Source of the DNA: Alphaproteobacteria bacterium
Lineage (GTDB): Bacteria > Pseudomonadota > Alphaproteobacteria > Sphingomonadales > Sphingomonadaceae
DNA: 64,000 nucleotides
Direction: 5' to 3'
NCBI GenBank assembly: GCA_019232625.1
Contig: JAFANP010000052.1
Coordinates: 1 to 64,000 of the forward strand
Position numbers and translations under genes: made by a program. Each line of letters starts with the position of its first letter. Position 1 is the stretch's first letter. This document shows positions 22,213-32,202 of this stretch, one piece after another. Below the pieces are notes generated by a model. The model saw nothing but the letters and a program-made list of their open reading frames with translations. It did not search any database and was not told the origin of the DNA.

Positions 22213-23108
22213 GCGCCGCGAGCGCGGCCCTGCTTCTCCTCGCCGCCGCGGATTCGCCGCGCGTGCCGATCCGCGAGGCCCGATGGGCCGCGCCCGACCG
22301 TTTGTTCGAGACGCTGAGCCGCGAGCCGGCCGAGTGCCTCGCGCGCCCGGTCGGCGCGGCGGCGCGGCGCTCCGTCGAGATCGGCCGGATCGCCTTCCGG
22401 GCGCCGCTTCTCCTCGGCGGCCAGGCGGCCCGGGCGGGAATCAGCTGCGCCACCTGCCACCGCAGCGGCCGCGACAATCCCGCCTTCCTCTTCCCCGGCG
22501 TCTCGGGCGATCCCGGCACCGCCGACGTGACCTCGTCGCTGATGAGCAGCCATCGCGGCGACCGGACGGACAATCCCCGGCCGATCCCGGACCTGGCGGG
22601 CCCGCCGGAGCGGCTCAAGGTCTCCCGCACCGGGCCGGGCGCGCTGGAGGCGTTCATCCACGGCCTCGTCGTCGAGGAGTTCGACGGCGCCGAGCCCCCG
22701 CCGGCGGTGATGGCCGGCCTCGCCGCCTACGTCCGCGCGCTTCGGCCCGAGGCGTGCCGGGGCGGGAGCCGCCGCGTGTCGCTCGAGGGCCGGCTCGACG
22801 CCGTCGCGGCCGCGGTGCGGCTGGCGGCGGGCTCCGACCGCGACACCGGCCGCTTCCTGATTACCGCCGCCCGGTCGCTGCTCGGCGCCGTCGACGAGCG
22901 CTTCCGGCTTCCCGGCCTCGAACGCGACCGCGCCCTGCTCGCCGAGGCGGACGCGGAGCTGCGCGCCTTGCGCGAGGATCCGCGCCGCGGCGCCCCGTCC
23001 CTGGAGCGTTGGCTGGAGCGCTGGCCGGAGCGGCGGCGGCGCCTGATGCGCGACGAGCGGCGCTCGCTCTTCTCCCCCGCCATCCTTCGGGCGCAGCTTC
23101 GCGCTTAA
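22179..23108 (+). CDS. Putative c-type cytochrome-like periplasmic protein (one CXXCH)
   Basis: CATCH motif after signal peptide; TTG start overlapping TPR gene 3' end with ggaggag RBS. Confidence 0.65.
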   Translation: MDRGGRLAGALSAASAALLLLAAADSPRVPIREARWAAPDRLFETLSREPAECLARPVGAAARRSVEIGRIAFRAPLLLGGQAARAGISCATCHRSGRDNPAFLFPGVSGDPGTADVTSSLMSSHRGDRTDNPRPIPDLAGPPERLKVSRTGPGALEAFIHGLVVEEFDGAEPPPAVMAGLAAYVRALRPEACRGGSRRVSLEGRLDAVAAAVRLAAGSDRDTGRFLITAARSLLGAVDERFRLPGLERDRALLAEADAELRALREDPRRGAPSLERWLERWPERRRRLMRDERRSLFSPAILRAQLRA

Positions 23109-23159
23109 CCCTTTCCTAAGGCGCCTTGGCCATGCTCCGCCTCACCAAGGAGGCCGGCC

Positions 23160-23327
23160 ATGTCTTTCCTGCGAAGCCTGCTGCGCGACCGTCGAGGAGC
23201 GACCGCGATCGAATATGCGCTGATTGCGAGCCTGATCGCGGTCGCGGCGATCACCGCGTTCGTCAATCTCGGCACGGGACTCAACACCACCTTCACCAAC
23301 GTCAACGGCGCCGTCTCCGGCAGCTGA
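23160..23327 (+). CDS. Flp family type IVb pilin (below the ORF-track size cutoff)
   Basis: MSFLRSLLRDRRGATAIEYALIASLIAVAAITAFVNLGTGLNTTFTNVNGAVSGS; classic G-ATAIEYALIA prepilin motif; RBS aagga. Confidence 0.93.
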   Translation: MSFLRSLLRDRRGATAIEYALIASLIAVAAITAFVNLGTGLNTTFTNVNGAVSGS

Positions 23328-23330
23328 CGC

Positions 23331-26315
23331 TCATCCCTCGCGGCCGTACCATTCGTCGAGCCGCATCAGCTGGTCATATTCGCCATAGGGGGCGTGCTCG
23401 GGGTGCAGCTTGGCGGTGAATGGCGCGTCGCCGGTCAGCCACGCCTCCGCGGCGGCGATGAAGTTGCGGGCGGCGCGGGCGGTGAAGTCGGTGGCGTCGA
23501 GCCCGCTCCGCCCACCGACCGGGCTCGCGACATGGCCGAGCTTCCCCGCTTTCTTCGCGAGCGACCAATATTCGAAAAGCTCGGGCAGACCCTCGATCCC
23601 CTCGAACCCGCCGCGCTCGGCGATCAGGCCGAGCAGGCCGAGCTGCATCGAATAGCCCTCGGCGACCGCCTTGGGTCCCGGCGGCATCCCGGTCTTGTAG
23701 TCGACGATGGCGAGGCCGCCGCCCGGCAGGCGATCGATCCGGTCCGCCTCGCCGTAGAGGCTGACGCCGGCGAGCTCGCAGGCGCCCTTCGCCTCCGCGG
23801 CGAGCGGCCGCCGGCCCGCTTCGGCATTCCTCGCCACCTCCGCGGCGATCCAGTCGATCGCCTCCAGGAGGCGCGGCTGCCAGAGCGCGCGCATCAGCGG
23901 ATGGGCCGAGGCCTCGCGCAGCAGCGCCTCCGCCCGGCCGCGCAGCCTCGACGGCTCGCAATCGTCCTCCTTCATCCACGCCTCGAGCGTGCGGTGGACG
24001 GCGCTGCCCCGCCACGCCGCGGTCGGGTCGGCGTCGACCGGGTCGAGCGACGGCAAGGCGAGCAGCTTGCGCGCGTAGAAGGCGAAGGGGTCGGCCTTCA
24101 GCCGGTCGACCTCGGTCACCGAGATGCGGCGGGGCCGGGCCTCCAGCGGCGGCCGCGGCGCGGGGCGCTCCGCCGGCCGCAGCGCTGCCGGCCGGTCCAC
24201 CGCCCGCGCCCAGCCGATATGGACGGGGGAACGGGTGAGGCCGCCGGTCATCGCTTCGAGCCGCAGCCAGAAGCGCGACGGGATGGCCGGCGCGCGGGCG
24301 TCGCGGCGGGCGCGGGTGACGAGCACGGCGGGCGCTCCGAGGCCGCTCGCGAAATCGTGCGCCGAAACCCCGATCCGGCGCTCCAGCCCGGGCAGGCCCA
24401 GCTCGTGGCGGAGGCGCGGGGCGAGCCAGGGATCGGGCGCCGGCAGCTGCGGCCACACCCCTTCGTTGAGGCCGGCGAGGATGACGAGGTCGGCGCGCTG
24501 CAGCCGCGCCTCTATCTGGCCCCAGATGAACAGGCGCGGATGCTGGCCGTAGGGCGGCCGCACGTCCCGCGAGCGAAGCAGCTGCTCGAGCATCGCGGCG
24601 AAGGCGCGCGGCGCGACCCGGCCGGCGGCCGCCGCGGCCGCCTCGGCCTCCAGAAGCAGGTCCGCCGCCTCGCGTCCCGCGGGGCCCGCCCAGACCTCGT
24701 CGCCGGTGAGGTCCGAGGCGGGGACCCGCAAGGCCTCGAGCAGGCGCGCGAAGCCGGAGCGCCCGTCGCGAAACGCCCGCTCGAGGGGCTTCAGCCGCGG
24801 CGCCACGCCCCGCCACCACGCCTCGGCGCGGCCGCGCAGCTCGCGCTCGCCGCGGCGGCCGCTCCGGTCGGCGAGGAGCGCGCTTATGCCGTCGAGCCCG
24901 GCCGGCGGGCGCGGCCCCCGCAGCGCCAGGTCGAGGAGCCGCGCGCCTTCGAGCCAGGCGAGCCGCCCCTCCCCCTTGGCGACCAGCGGATGCTTCAGCA
25001 GGGCGAGCAGCGGCACCGGCGCGAACTGCTCCGCGGCCGCGCCGGCGAGCGCGAGCAGCAGCGTTCCCGGCGCAAGCTCCGACAAGGGCCGTCCGGCGCT
25101 GTCGTCCGCGGCGACGCCCCAGCGCCGGAGATGGGCCGCGACCCGCCGGGCGAGCGCCCGGTCGGGAGTGACCAGCGCCGCCGTTCGCGCCGGCGTCTCC
25201 AGCGCCTCGCGCAGGGCGACGGCGACCGCCTGCGCTTCCTCGGCCGGATCGGCGGCCTCGATCGCACGCACGCCGGGCAGCCGCCGGTCGGCGGGACTGA
25301 GAGTCGCCCAGGCGGCGGTCGAGGCGGCGGGCAGCATGGCATTGGCGACGGCGCGCCCGCGCGAGGCGGGCGCCGCCGGGCCGCCGCTCCAGCGCCATCG
25401 CCTCACCTCGGCCCGCCCTACCCCCATCCGCTCGAGCAGCAGCTTGAGGTGGAATTGCGGGTGGGTCTCGATCGACCGGCGGCGCTGGCCGGTGGCCGGA
25501 TCCGGCTCGTGCGGGCCGAGCGCGGCCCACTCGCTCTCCGCAAGGCCGGTGTCGAGGCCCGGGAGCACGACGAGCCCCTCGGGGAGCCGCGACACGACGC
25601 GCAGCAGCCGCGCCACGGCGGGCGCGGCCGTGGTGATCCCGGCGGCGGCGACGAAGCCGGCCGGCGGCGCGGCGCTCCACCGCGCGGCCAGCCGGCCGAG
25701 CAGGCGCCGGCGGCGCTCGGCAAGGTCTATCCGGCCGCGCTCTGCGAGCCGTCTCGGCCAATGGTCCATGATCACCGCCAGCCGCTCGAGCGACGCCTGC
25801 CAGTGCAGCGAGAGATCGGGAAGGTCGGCGGCGAACCCGCGCAGCCGCGACGGCGCGATCTCCTCCACCAGCAGCTGGTCGAGCGTCTGGGCGAGGTTCT
25901 CGGCGAGGCGCAGGGCCTCCGCCCCCTCCACCCCGGGCAGGTGGCGCTCGACGAGGGCTGCAAGCTGGAACAGCCGGTCGAGCGGCTCGATCGCGGGCGG
26001 TATCGCCTCCTCCTCGTCCGCCGGGTCGAGGAGGCCGCCGACCCGCTCCTCTATGTCCGCATCGCCGATCGGGACGAGGCGGGGGAGCAGCAGGCCGCCG
26101 GCCGAGCGGCGCACGAAGGCTTCGGTGATGGCCCGGGCCGCGCGGTTGTTGGGGACCAGAACGACGCCCCGGGCAAGGCCGAGCGTCTCGCCGCCGTGCC
26201 GCGCGAGGAGGCCCGCGGCGAAGGCGTCGGCGAACGGTCGGTGCGCAGGGATGGTGTAGACGCGCGGGTGGGCCGGGCGCTGGGCCGCGTGCGCCGTGGC
26301 GTCAGGCGGTGCCAA
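23331..26315 (-). CDS. addB: Double-strand break repair protein AddB
   Basis: VYTIPAHRPFADAFAAGLL, VVLVPNNRAARAITEAF, VILAGLNEGVWPQLPAPDPWLAPRLR, AIVDYKTGMPPG. Confidence 0.94.
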   Translation of the reverse strand: MAPPDATAHAAQRPAHPRVYTIPAHRPFADAFAAGLLARHGGETLGLARGVVLVPNNRAARAITEAFVRRSAGGLLLPRLVPIGDADIEERVGGLLDPADEEEAIPPAIEPLDRLFQLAALVERHLPGVEGAEALRLAENLAQTLDQLLVEEIAPSRLRGFAADLPDLSLHWQASLERLAVIMDHWPRRLAERGRIDLAERRRRLLGRLAARWSAAPPAGFVAAAGITTAAPAVARLLRVVSRLPEGLVVLPGLDTGLAESEWAALGPHEPDPATGQRRRSIETHPQFHLKLLLERMGVGRAEVRRWRWSGGPAAPASRGRAVANAMLPAASTAAWATLSPADRRLPGVRAIEAADPAEEAQAVAVALREALETPARTAALVTPDRALARRVAAHLRRWGVAADDSAGRPLSELAPGTLLLALAGAAAEQFAPVPLLALLKHPLVAKGEGRLAWLEGARLLDLALRGPRPPAGLDGISALLADRSGRRGERELRGRAEAWWRGVAPRLKPLERAFRDGRSGFARLLEALRVPASDLTGDEVWAGPAGREAADLLLEAEAAAAAAGRVAPRAFAAMLEQLLRSRDVRPPYGQHPRLFIWGQIEARLQRADLVILAGLNEGVWPQLPAPDPWLAPRLRHELGLPGLERRIGVSAHDFASGLGAPAVLVTRARRDARAPAIPSRFWLRLEAMTGGLTRSPVHIGWARAVDRPAALRPAERPAPRPPLEARPRRISVTEVDRLKADPFAFYARKLLALPSLDPVDADPTAAWRGSAVHRTLEAWMKEDDCEPSRLRGRAEALLREASAHPLMRALWQPRLLEAIDWIAAEVARNAEAGRRPLAAEAKGACELAGVSLYGEADRIDRLPGGGLAIVDYKTGMPPGPKAVAEGYSMQLGLLGLIAERGGFEGIEGLPELFEYWSLAKKAGKLGHVASPVGGRSGLDATDFTARAARNFIAAAEAWLTGDAPFTAKLHPEHAPYGEYDQLMRLDEWYGREG

Positions 26316-27000
26316 GTATCTCTTCCGCCGCGCGGATGTTGGGGGGCGCGCCGACGTCGAACCACAGGCCCTGGTGCACGGCCCCGAACAGGCGCCCCGC
26401 CTCGATCGCCCTGTCCCACAGGAGGTTGGTCGAGAAGGGTCCCGCCGGCACTTCGCCCGCGAGCAGCCGCTTCGACACGATCTGGACCCCGGTATAGACG
26501 AACGGCGCCATCCCGCCGGGCTTGCGGCGGCGCAGCGCGCCGGCGGCGTTCATGTGGAAATCGCCCTGCCCGGCATGGCAATGCGCCCGCGCCAGCGGCA
26601 CGAGCAGGAGCAGGGCGTCCATCCGCGCCTCGTCCCAGGCCGAGGCGAGCAGGCGCAGGGCGTCGACCGGCCCGTCGATCCAGAGGTTGTCGGAATTGAC
26701 CACGAGGAACGGGTCTGCATCGATCAGCGGCAAAGCGTGGACCAGGCCCCCGCCCGTCTCCAGCAGCCGCTCGCGCTCGTCGGAGATCGCGATCTCGATG
26801 TCCTGGACGCGGTTCCTGAGATGGGCCTCCAGGGCGTCCGCGAGATAGTGGACGTTGACCACCGCCTTCTTCACCCCCGCCGCGCGCAACCGGTCCATGC
26901 AATGGTCGATCAGCGGCTTGCCGGCCACCTCGACGAGCGGCTTTGGGCGGGTCGCCGTAAGCGGGCGCATCCGCTTGCCGAGCCCCGCCGCCAGCACCAT
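26302..27000 (-). CDS. murU: Nucleotidyltransferase, MurU-like (N-acetylmuramate-1-P uridylyltransferase)
   Basis: MVLAAGLGKRMRPLTATRPKPLVEVAGKPLIDH; downstream of amgK-like gene. Upstream GTG start at 27065 possible. Confidence 0.85.
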   Translation of the reverse strand: MVLAAGLGKRMRPLTATRPKPLVEVAGKPLIDHCMDRLRAAGVKKAVVNVHYLADALEAHLRNRVQDIEIAISDERERLLETGGGLVHALPLIDADPFLVVNSDNLWIDGPVDALRLLASAWDEARMDALLLLVPLARAHCHAGQGDFHMNAAGALRRRKPGGMAPFVYTGVQIVSKRLLAGEVPAGPFSTNLLWDRAIEAGRLFGAVHQGLWFDVGAPPNIRAAEEILGTA

Positions 27001-27062
27001 CGCGGTCTGCGGCACCTGCCCCGCCGGAGCGGGGCGAAGGGAGAGCGGCCTGCGGTAACGGC

Positions 27063-28067
27063 TCACCCGGTCATCGCCCTCAGGCAGGCGTCGCCGCGAT
27101 AGCGGGCCGGGACGTTGGCGTCGAACCACGCCCGCACCGGTGCAGTCGCAGGGTGGGCGAAGTTGCGCTCTACATAACCCCAGAGACGGGGGTGCATCGT
27201 CGGGTAGAATGGCTTGCCGTCGCGCTTCCACAAGCGGGTGAAGATGCCGAGTATCTTCACGTTGCGCTGGGCGCCGAGCACTTCGTAGTGGGCGCGGAAG
27301 CGGGCGCGGTCGGGCACGCCGGCGGCATCCATGTAGCGCTCGAGCATCGCCGCCTCCAGCGCCGGCGAGACGTCGCGGCGGGCGTCCTGGAGCAGCGAGA
27401 CGAGATCGTAGGCGGCATGGCCGGCCAGCGCGTCCTGAAAGTCGAGCAGGCCGAGCTCGGCGCGGCCGGGAAGCACCATGAGATTGTCGGCATGATAGTC
27501 GCGCAGCACCATCACCGGCGAGCGCTGGGCGCTCTCGAGAAGGTCCGCCCAGGCCGCCCGCCACGCCGGCAGATAGGATTCGCGGTCCACCTCGAGGCCG
27601 ACGGCGGGGACGTACCAGTCCGGGAACAGCATCACCTCTCGGACCTTGGCGGCGTCGTCATAGGCCGGGAGGTCCGAGGGCGCCCTCTCCCGGGCGAGCC
27701 GGGCGAGGATGTCGACCGCCGATTCGTATATCTCCCGCTCCCGCTCCGGCTCGCGGGCGAGCAGCGGCCCGACCCGGTCGTCGCCGAAATCCTCGAGCAG
27801 CAGCAGCCCCCGCTCCCGGTCGACGGCGAGGGGGCGGGGCGGCGCGAAGCCGCGGTCGAGCAGGTGCCGCGCGACGGCGAGGAACGGCCCGACGTCCTCA
27901 TGCTCGGGCGGGGCGTCCATCAGCACGGCGGTGCGGCCGTCCTTCACCACTCGGAAATAGCGGCGGAAGCTTGCGTCCCCGGCGAGCGGCAATATCTCGG
28001 CGCCGTCCCAGCCGTGGCGGCTCAGGAAGTCGGGCGCCGTCTCCGGCGGAATCATCGGGGCGGCCAT
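27063..28067 (-). CDS. amgK: Aminoglycoside phosphotransferase-family sugar kinase, AmgK-like
   Basis: LPLAGDASFRRYFRV, VLRDYHADNLMVLPGRAELGLLDFQDALAGHAAYDLVSLLQDAR. Confidence 0.87.
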   Translation of the reverse strand: MAAPMIPPETAPDFLSRHGWDGAEILPLAGDASFRRYFRVVKDGRTAVLMDAPPEHEDVGPFLAVARHLLDRGFAPPRPLAVDRERGLLLLEDFGDDRVGPLLAREPEREREIYESAVDILARLARERAPSDLPAYDDAAKVREVMLFPDWYVPAVGLEVDRESYLPAWRAAWADLLESAQRSPVMVLRDYHADNLMVLPGRAELGLLDFQDALAGHAAYDLVSLLQDARRDVSPALEAAMLERYMDAAGVPDRARFRAHYEVLGAQRNVKILGIFTRLWKRDGKPFYPTMHPRLWGYVERNFAHPATAPVRAWFDANVPARYRGDACLRAMTG

Positions 28068-28492
28068 CGCGCTTCCCAAGCGGCGGGCACCCCCGCTGTC
28101 AAGGCGCGGCCGCCCGCGGCCCGCGGCACGAGCGTCAGGCGGAGCGCCTGGCGCCACAGCCGGTCGCCGAGCCGCTCCGGCCACTCGACGAGCAGCGCCC
28201 CATCCTCCAGAGCCTCGTCCAGCGCCAGCGCCTCCACCTCGTCCGGCTCCTCGATCCGGTAGAGGTCGACGTGCCATACCGGCGGCGACAGCCCCTCGTA
28301 GGGCAGGACCAGCGGGAAGGTCGGGCTGGCGACGTCGCCGCCGAAGCCGAGGCCGCGCAGGATGCCGCGCGCCAGCGTCGTCTTGCCTGCGCCGAGATCG
28401 CCGAACAGCGCGACGACGTCGCCGCCTCGGAGCAGTCCCGCCAGCGAGCGCCCCAAGGCCTCGGTAGCCTCGGCGTCGGCGAGGATCATCAC
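28052..28492 (-). CDS. tsaE: tRNA threonylcarbamoyladenosine biosynthesis ATPase TsaE
   Basis: VVALFGDLGAGKTTLARGILRGLG, SPTFPLVLPYE, WHVDLYRIEEPDE. Confidence 0.94.
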   Translation of the reverse strand: MMILADAEATEALGRSLAGLLRGGDVVALFGDLGAGKTTLARGILRGLGFGGDVASPTFPLVLPYEGLSPPVWHVDLYRIEEPDEVEALALDEALEDGALLVEWPERLGDRLWRQALRLTLVPRAAGGRALTAGVPAAWEARWPPR

Positions 28493-30825
28493 CCCTTCTT
28501 CCTGGGGAGCCGCACCGTGACGGTCGTGCCCTGGCCGGGCTCGGAGACCAGCTCGACCGTGCCGCCATGCGCCTCCACGAACTGGCGGGCGAGCGGCAGG
28601 CCGAGGCCGAGCGCCGCGTCGCCGCCTTCCCGGCTGCGGTGGAAGCGGTCGAACACACGCGCCTGCTCGGCGGGCGCGATGCCGTGGCCGTTGTCGGAGA
28701 CGATGATCTCCGCCGCGGCGCGGGTGCCAGCGGCGTGGAGGAGGATGCGCCCGCCCGGGTCGGTGAAGGTGACGGCGTTCTTCAGGATGTTGTCGAGGGA
28801 CTGGCGCAATCGCCGGCGGTCGCCGGTGATCGAACCAAGGCCGCTCCCCGTCTCGACCACGAAGGCGATCCCCTTCGCCTCCGCCTGCGCTTGGAACGCC
28901 GCCGCGGCTTCGCGGCAGAAGGGCTCGAGGGCGATCTTCTCCTCAGCGAGGAGAAGGCTGCCGCTGTCGCTCTGGGTGAGATCGAGGACGTCGTCGATCA
29001 GCGCTCCGAGCCGCGCCACCGACTGGAGGATGGCGGACACATAGTCGGTCGCCGGCGGGGGCAGCTCCCCCGCATAGCCCGCCTCGAGCATCTCGGCGAA
29101 GCCGGCGATGGAGGTGAGCGGCGTGCGCAGCTCGTAGCTCATGTTGGAGACGAAGGCCGTCTTCAGCCGGTCCGCCTCCTCGAGCGCGGCGGTGCGCTCG
29201 CGCAGCGCCGCCTCCACGGTGCGGGAGGCGGTGACATCGAGCATTGTGAAGAGGGCGTTGCCGTCCGGCAGCGGCACAGCGGCGAACTCGAACTCGCGTC
29301 CGTCGACGAAGGCGACCCGGCCGCCCCGCTGCTTGCGCTCGACGGTGGCGCTCCTCACCAGCTCGCGCACCAGGCCGGCATGCTGGGGGTTCCTCAGCTT
29401 GCGGCCGATATGCGGGGTCAGCGTGTCGATGCGCGGATTGCCGGTCAGCTGCTCCTCCTCGAACTCCCAGAGCTGGCGGAAGCGGTTGTTCCAGAGGTGG
29501 AGCCGCCCGTCCGAGGCGAACACCCCCACCGCCTCGAACAGGTTGTCGAACGTCGCGGTGCGCACCCTCAGCAGCGTGTCGCGGGCGGAGGCGAGGCGGA
29601 GCTGCTCGGTGCGGTCCTCGAAGATGAGCAGAAGGCCACCGTCCGGAAGCGGCTGGGCGACGACGCGCAAGTGGCGGCCGCCCGGCAGCAGCCAGTCCTC
29701 CTCCTCCGCCGCCAGCCCGCCGGTGAACCAGCGCCCGTGGTCGCGCTTCCAGTCCGGATAGTCGCGGACCTCCGGCATGTGGCCGGCGTCGCGCATCGCG
29801 TCGAGCAGCCGGTTGAACTCCGGCCGGTCGGCGAGGAAGTCGCTCTTGAGGGAGAAGATTCGGGCGAAGGGCTGGTTGAAGAAGATGAGGCTGCGGTCGC
29901 GGCCGAACTGGGCGACGCCGGCGGAAAGCCGGTCGAGCATGTCGCGCTGGGCGCGGACGAAGCGCTCGAGATCGGCGCGCGCCTGCTCCCGGTCCTCGAC
30001 GTCGACGGCGTAGCCCGCGACCCCGGCGCTGCCGATTGGGACTTCCACGACCTGCATCGTCCGCCGTTCTCCGGCGACCGTGGCCGGGACGGTGCGGAAC
30101 TGCGGCGCGCCGCTGTCGCGGGCCGCCGCGGCATGGGCGGCGGCGGCCTCCGGCTCGTCGATCAGCTCGATGCCGTCGGCGACGACGGCTCCGGCATCGT
30201 CGGCCTCAACCGCCTCCACATAGGCGCTGTTGACCATGGCGAGCCGCAGGTCGGGGCCGCGATGCCACATCGGGAAGGGCGCGGCCTCGATCAGTCCGGA
30301 AAGGGAATCGAGCGCGCCGGAGAGGCGCTGGGCGCGCTGCTCGCTGGCGGCGAGCCGATCGGCCGTATCGGTCGCGTCCTGCAGCCAGGCGAGGACGTCG
30401 CCCTCAGCCCAGGGGTGCGGCGCGGCGCCGCCGCGCAGCTCGACGACCCGCACCGACCGCATCGGCCGAAGCTCGAGAGTGAAGGGCGCGCCAGAGGCGG
30501 CGCACGCCGCCACTGCCGAGGAGAGCGCGTCCAGCTCCGCCTCCGGAAGGGAGGCGGTGAGCCCCTGCAGCGTCGCCGGCAGCGCCTCCAGCCCAAGCAT
30601 CTGAGCCGTCGCGGAGGGGCCCTGCAGGGAGCCGTCGCGCCGGGCGATGAGCGGCAGCGCCGGAGAGGCGGCGAGCAAGGCCTCGAGCCGCGCCACCTCA
30701 CGGGTCTGCGCCACCGCCGCGCGGCTGCGCGCGACGCCGCGCAGCGTCGCCCACAAGGCCGCCGCCAGCCAGCCGCCGCAGAACAGCGCGACAAGCGCGA
30801 GGGCGGCAGGGGTCAGGCTGGGCAT
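28489..30825 (-). CDS. divL: PAS-domain pseudo-histidine kinase DivL-like (Tyr in place of phospho-acceptor His)
   Basis: FVSNMSYELRTPLTSIAGFAEML; DNGHGIAPAEQARVFDRFHR; GLGLPLARQFVEAHGG; adjacent to tsaE. Confidence 0.85.
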   Translation of the reverse strand: MPSLTPAALALVALFCGGWLAAALWATLRGVARSRAAVAQTREVARLEALLAASPALPLIARRDGSLQGPSATAQMLGLEALPATLQGLTASLPEAELDALSSAVAACAASGAPFTLELRPMRSVRVVELRGGAAPHPWAEGDVLAWLQDATDTADRLAASEQRAQRLSGALDSLSGLIEAAPFPMWHRGPDLRLAMVNSAYVEAVEADDAGAVVADGIELIDEPEAAAAHAAAARDSGAPQFRTVPATVAGERRTMQVVEVPIGSAGVAGYAVDVEDREQARADLERFVRAQRDMLDRLSAGVAQFGRDRSLIFFNQPFARIFSLKSDFLADRPEFNRLLDAMRDAGHMPEVRDYPDWKRDHGRWFTGGLAAEEEDWLLPGGRHLRVVAQPLPDGGLLLIFEDRTEQLRLASARDTLLRVRTATFDNLFEAVGVFASDGRLHLWNNRFRQLWEFEEEQLTGNPRIDTLTPHIGRKLRNPQHAGLVRELVRSATVERKQRGGRVAFVDGREFEFAAVPLPDGNALFTMLDVTASRTVEAALRERTAALEEADRLKTAFVSNMSYELRTPLTSIAGFAEMLEAGYAGELPPPATDYVSAILQSVARLGALIDDVLDLTQSDSGSLLLAEEKIALEPFCREAAAAFQAQAEAKGIAFVVETGSGLGSITGDRRRLRQSLDNILKNAVTFTDPGGRILLHAAGTRAAAEIIVSDNGHGIAPAEQARVFDRFHRSREGGDAALGLGLPLARQFVEAHGGTVELVSEPGQGTTVTVRLPRKKG

Positions 30826-30914
30826 CGGCTCCTCTTAAGGACGCCTTGGGGGGAGGAAAAGGGCAGGCTCCGCCAAACCCTGCGCGAACCGGCAGGGCCC
30901 GCGCGCCGCGAGGC

Positions 30915-31442
30915 TCAGGCGGCGAGCTTGCGCGCCTTGGCGAGCTTCTTGAGTATCATGTCCCGCTTGAGGCGCGAGAGATGGTCGATGAACAAGATAC
31001 CCTCGAGATGGTCCATCTCGTGCTGCAGGCAGATGGCGAGCAGTCCGTCCAGCTCCTCCTCGCGCGAGCTGCCGTCCCGGTCCAGCCAGCGGGCGCGGAT
31101 GCGATCCGGCCGCTCCACCTCGGCATACATTTCCGGCACCGAGAGGCAGCCTTCGTTGTAGACCTGGAGGTGGTCGGACGTCTCGACGATCTCGGGATTG
31201 ATGAAGACCAGCGGGCGCCGGACGGGCTCGCCGCCCTCTTCCTCCGGCTCCTGAAGGTCGATGACGAGGAGACGCTTGGGAACGCCTACCTGGATCGCGG
31301 CGAGGCCGATGCCGGGCGCCGCGTACATCGTCTCGAACATGTCGTCGATCAGCGTCTGAAGCTCGGGCGTAACCTCCTCCACCGGCGAGGAAATGCGCCG
31401 AAGCAGCGGGTCGGGAGTCTCGAGGATCGGGAGGACGGCCAT
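30915..31442 (-). CDS. def: Peptide deformylase
   Basis: [50 protein letters not shown]. Confidence 0.96.
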   Translation of the reverse strand: MAVLPILETPDPLLRRISSPVEEVTPELQTLIDDMFETMYAAPGIGLAAIQVGVPKRLLVIDLQEPEEEGGEPVRRPLVFINPEIVETSDHLQVYNEGCLSVPEMYAEVERPDRIRARWLDRDGSSREEELDGLLAICLQHEMDHLEGILFIDHLSRLKRDMILKKLAKARKLAA

Positions 31443-31525
31443 GGTCGAAAAGTAGGTCCGGAAGGGGCGAAAATCAAGGTCGCGAGGGCGTCCGGGCGCC
31501 GTCCCGGCGCGGGTCCCCCCGCGGC

Positions 31526-32122
31526 CTACCCAACCGGCCGGCGCGCGCGGAGCGCCTGCGCCAGCGTCCCCTCGTCGAGATAGTCGAGCTCGCCGCCGAC
31601 CGGGAGGCCGTGGGCGAGGCGGGTCAGCCGGACCGGGAAGCCCTCGAGACGCTCGGCCAGATAATGGGCGGTGGTCTGGCCCTCGAGCGTGGCGTTGGTT
31701 GCCAGCACCACCTCGTCGAAACCGCCGGCCGAGACACGGCCGATCAGCCTGTCGATGCTGAGATCCTCCGGACGCACGCCTTCGAGAGCCGAAAGGCGGC
31801 CGCCGAGCACGTGGAAGCGGCCCGGGAAAAGGCGCGAGCGATCGAGCGCCCAGAGGTCCGACACTTCCTCCACGACACAGAGCAACCGGTCGTCGCGCCG
31901 CGGATCGGCGCAGACGCTGCAGGGGTCGGCCGTGTCGACGTTGCCGCAGGTCGAGCAGACCGAAAGCGCCTCGCTGACCCGCTCCAGCGCCCTCAGCAGC
32001 GGCGTCAGAGCGGCCTCGCGCTTCTTCAGGAGGTGGAGCACCGCCCGGCGCGCGGAGCGGGGTCCGAGTCCCGGCAGCCGCGCCAGCGCCTGGGTGAGCG
32101 CGTCGATCTCGGGGGAAGCCAT
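31526..32122 (-). CDS. recR: Recombination protein RecR
   Basis: [55 protein letters not shown]. Confidence 0.96.
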   Translation of the reverse strand: MASPEIDALTQALARLPGLGPRSARRAVLHLLKKREAALTPLLRALERVSEALSVCSTCGNVDTADPCSVCADPRRDDRLLCVVEEVSDLWALDRSRLFPGRFHVLGGRLSALEGVRPEDLSIDRLIGRVSAGGFDEVVLATNATLEGQTTAHYLAERLEGFPVRLTRLAHGLPVGGELDYLDEGTLAQALRARRPVG

Positions 32123-32202
32123 GGATCTTAGGTAGGAGGTGGGTGGCGGGAGGTAAATCCTTCCCCTCCCCTTCAAGAAGAGGATTGGCTACAGCGCGCG
32201 TC

